DNA of 38,265 nucleotides from positions 1 to 38,265 of the forward strand of contig CAYQLB010000010.1 of the NCBI GenBank assembly GCA_964418415.1, in the 5' to 3' direction. The translations under genes were made by a program, and so were the position numbers. Numbering within the stretch: the first letter of the stretch is position 1; every line of letters begins with the position of its first letter. Positions 36,756 to 38,265 of this stretch are shown here, one piece after another. Source of the stretch: CAJBLF01 sp964418415. GTDB lineage: Bacteria; Patescibacteriota; Gracilibacteria; Absconditabacterales; Absconditicoccaceae. The notes beneath the pieces were generated by a model. It was not told the DNA's origin and did not search any database. It saw only the letters and a program-made list of their open reading frames with translations.

Positions 36756-37484
36756 TTATCTGACCTTGGTGGACGGACGGTATTTTTTTTCATTGATAGG
36801 AGAAAATGAGAACGAATGCTTGATATACCCCAATAATCACTGATATCTAAAAATATCTCTGAACATAGAAATGTCTTTTTGGATTCCTCATCGAATCCCT
36901 CGTTTTTGGCTTTTGAACGTGTTTTCTGCAGTGAAAGGATATCGTACTACGGTTTTCTTGTTCCTTTCCATGTAGGTATTGATCGCTACTTCCAATTGGT
37001 ATTTTTCGAATCTATCTTCAAATACTTTATGGAGATCCTTGGTCCTCAAAATTCTTTGTCCTGACAAGATAAGCTCCTTGTAAAAAATCTTGATGAACTG
37101 TTTGGCGTGGATACGTCTTAGTATTCCCATATCGATTTCTGTATGCTTGGTTATGTGTTCGATCATATAGATGATTTCCTCGGTATTTATGCCTTTGAGA
37201 TCTGAATCAAACATACAGACATATTCGGATTTGACGTATTTCAAGCCTTCTTTGATAGCGTTTGCTTTACCTTTGTTTTTCTTGTAGGATATGATGCGGA
37301 TATTCTTGCTCTTATGTTTTGCTACGAACGCTTGTACCAATTTTAGGCTTTTGTCTTGCGATCCATCATCGACTAAAATGATCTCGTCAAAGTGCTTTAT
37401 GCTTGCGAGCTTTTGGAGTACGGTTATTACTCCTTCTTGTTCATTATAAAATGGGACGATACACGTACATGAACTATCTTTCAT
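36756..37484 (-). CDS. Glycosyltransferase family 2 protein
   Basis: 242 residues. The GT-A fold opening CTCIVPFYNEQEGVITVLQK is followed by EIILVDDGSQDKSLKLVQAF (nucleotide-sugar binding VDDGSxD), KKNKGKANAIKEGL and MFDSDLKGIN, the DxD metal motif. The C-terminal part EVAINTYMERNKKTV continues through TGA codons (36888, then one in YQGLLGY) to TAA. No membrane helix is clear, so it acts in the cytoplasm or at the membrane face; the acceptor could be a lipid carrier or surface glycan. It is followed closely by the DedA-type gene. Confidence 0.88.
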
Positions 37485-37572
37485 TATTTTTCTGACTATA
37501 AAAATGTTTCATAGGAATATACATATTTGTCTAGAAAAGACAAGCTATGATCGTGTTACTTTATTTTCTCCT

Positions 37573-38046
37573 TTATGACGAATGACTATCTTGTGAAAAA
37601 CTTCATTGATAGCCGATCCACATTTCAGGATTTGGACTTTTTTCTCTATATCTTTTCAGAAATTTCTCTTCTTCTAAATAATATTTCCCTCAGAGATGAA
37701 TGTTTTTGTATGCCTTGATTATTCTATAGAAACGCTCCAACTTATTGAACAAAAGATGTTTTCTATAATCCTCAAGCATTTCTGATTCGCTATCTATCAG
37801 CATAAAAAACTCTATGAGTTTTGGTTTTCCTGGTAGGAGATGAAGTCTTCTCTCTATTGCGCCTACAGCTACTTCTTCACAGTAGATGTGTCCTGTAAGA
37901 AAAAGAATAGCTCTTGCTTCGTTCAATTCTTCTCGAGACGATTCTTCGTTATCGATAATTTCTTTGTATCTTTTTCGATATGATTCAAGTTCTTGTTCAA
38001 TTTTTTCTGGTTCCATTAAGTAGGTGTATTTCATAAGTTTGATCAT
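37573..38046 (-). CDS. Hypothetical helical protein
   Basis: 157 residues that I do not recognise. MIKLMKYTYLMEPEKIEQEL, ESYRKRYKEIIDNEESSREE and LNEARAILFLTGHIYCEEVA are helical; FNKLERFYRIIKAYKNIHL follows, then a TGA (37690) and a charged tail (KYYLEEEKFLKRYREKSPNP) ending in SHSS, TAA. No signal peptide or membrane segment. An alternative start is the internal ATG of MKYTYLMEPEK. It is read with the glycosyltransferase gene, 88 bases away. Confidence 0.65.
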
Positions 38047-38139
38047 TAGTTCTTGAGAATAATAAATACCTATATGTCTTCACTATACCAATAAAATCAA
38101 TCTTTTCAAATATAAAAAAATTTTGCTTTCCAACCAGGC

Positions 38140-38265
38140 GCAGTTAAGCGAATTGAAATACTGGCTTTTGGCGAAGTAGAGATAGCGTCCCGACTTTTCG
38201 GGATGTAGTATAACGTTTGCTGCTAGTCCGAAGTGCCGACCTCCATTAAAAATTTGATATGGAGG
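38140..38265. other. GC-richer hairpin-dense noncoding end
   Basis: The last ~126 bases are clearly richer in GC than the window average and contain no gene. Two strong hairpins are visible: CGTCCCGA-CTTT-TCGGGATG (38186-38205) and CCTCCAT...ATGGAGG at the very end (38240-38265). The stretch may be the edge of a mobile or integron-like element that continues past the window, but no attC core can be proven. Confidence 0.45.

Noticed and set aside
156..38046. TGA as tryptophan (code 4) or selenocysteine
   Set aside because: TGA sits at conserved glycine positions (Walker A, FTGG, KH GREG, GTPase loops), TGG is used for Trp, and no SECIS-like element follows the codons.

Overview
The window is a ~38 kb, AT-rich scaffold piece (one 10-N gap at 13668-13677) from a bacterium that reads UGA as glycine (translation table 25). 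This is the code of the candidate phyla Gracilibacteria and Absconditabacteria (SR1); I cannot tell the two apart here. The proof is in the sequence. Almost every gene is broken by TGA in a standard reading and becomes one intact, recognisable protein when TGA is Gly. Invariant glycines are encoded by TGA, for example just before the PilT Walker A motif and as two consecutive TGAs in the SecF FTGG motif near 10675-10680. All genes called here end in TAA or TAG, and none needs TGA as its stop. Coordinates below are for full table-25 reading frames.

Layout. 156-5564 (minus): surface and envelope genes: polysaccharide pyruvyl transferase, a four-helix-bundle protein, an 851-residue secreted lamin-tail-domain protein and murG. 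5679-8977 (minus): a HigA-like regulator, an AT-rich stretch with five copies of a 25-bp palindrome, and two large genes I do not recognise; this is the most likely place for an undescribed system. 9046-13259 (minus): RluA-type pseudouridine synthase, secF, RNase III and a LytR-CpsA-Psr protein. 13640-16772 (plus): pilT (cut by the gap), small proteins and two TrbC/VirB2-like pilin-type membrane proteins, probably a surface appendage operon. 17138-19560 (plus): a membrane protein, tRNA-Gly(GCC), a GIY-YIG endonuclease inserted at the tRNA 3' end with a duplicated tRNA end behind it, a GH19-type muramidase/chitinase-like protein and a small very basic ORF. 19535-22495 (minus): two membrane-anchored FecR-like proteins around a small ORF. 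22785-24408 (plus): ArsR regulator with palindromic operators, a cytidylate-kinase-like protein and a membrane protein. 24514-26817 (minus): desulfoferrodoxin, hflX, thymidine kinase. 26955-30966 (plus): RNase Y, a divergent Lgt-like protein and a baseplate-J-like membrane protein. 31028-34511 (minus): a secreted protein, a DUF3127 OB-fold protein, lspA, der and a cytidylyltransferase-like protein. 34679-36079 (plus): rsmH and an FtsL-like protein. 36133-38046 (minus): DedA/VTT membrane protein, GT2 glycosyltransferase and a hypothetical protein. The last ~120 bases are hairpin-rich and noncoding.

Together the genes describe a small-genome cell with a peptidoglycan wall (murG, rsmH, FtsL-like, LCP), lipoprotein processing (lspA, Lgt-like), retractable pili (pilT), oxygen defence (superoxide reductase) and nucleoside salvage (tdk). 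Ribosome-binding sites are generally weak. The exception is a perfect AGGAGG before the small basic ORF at 19333.
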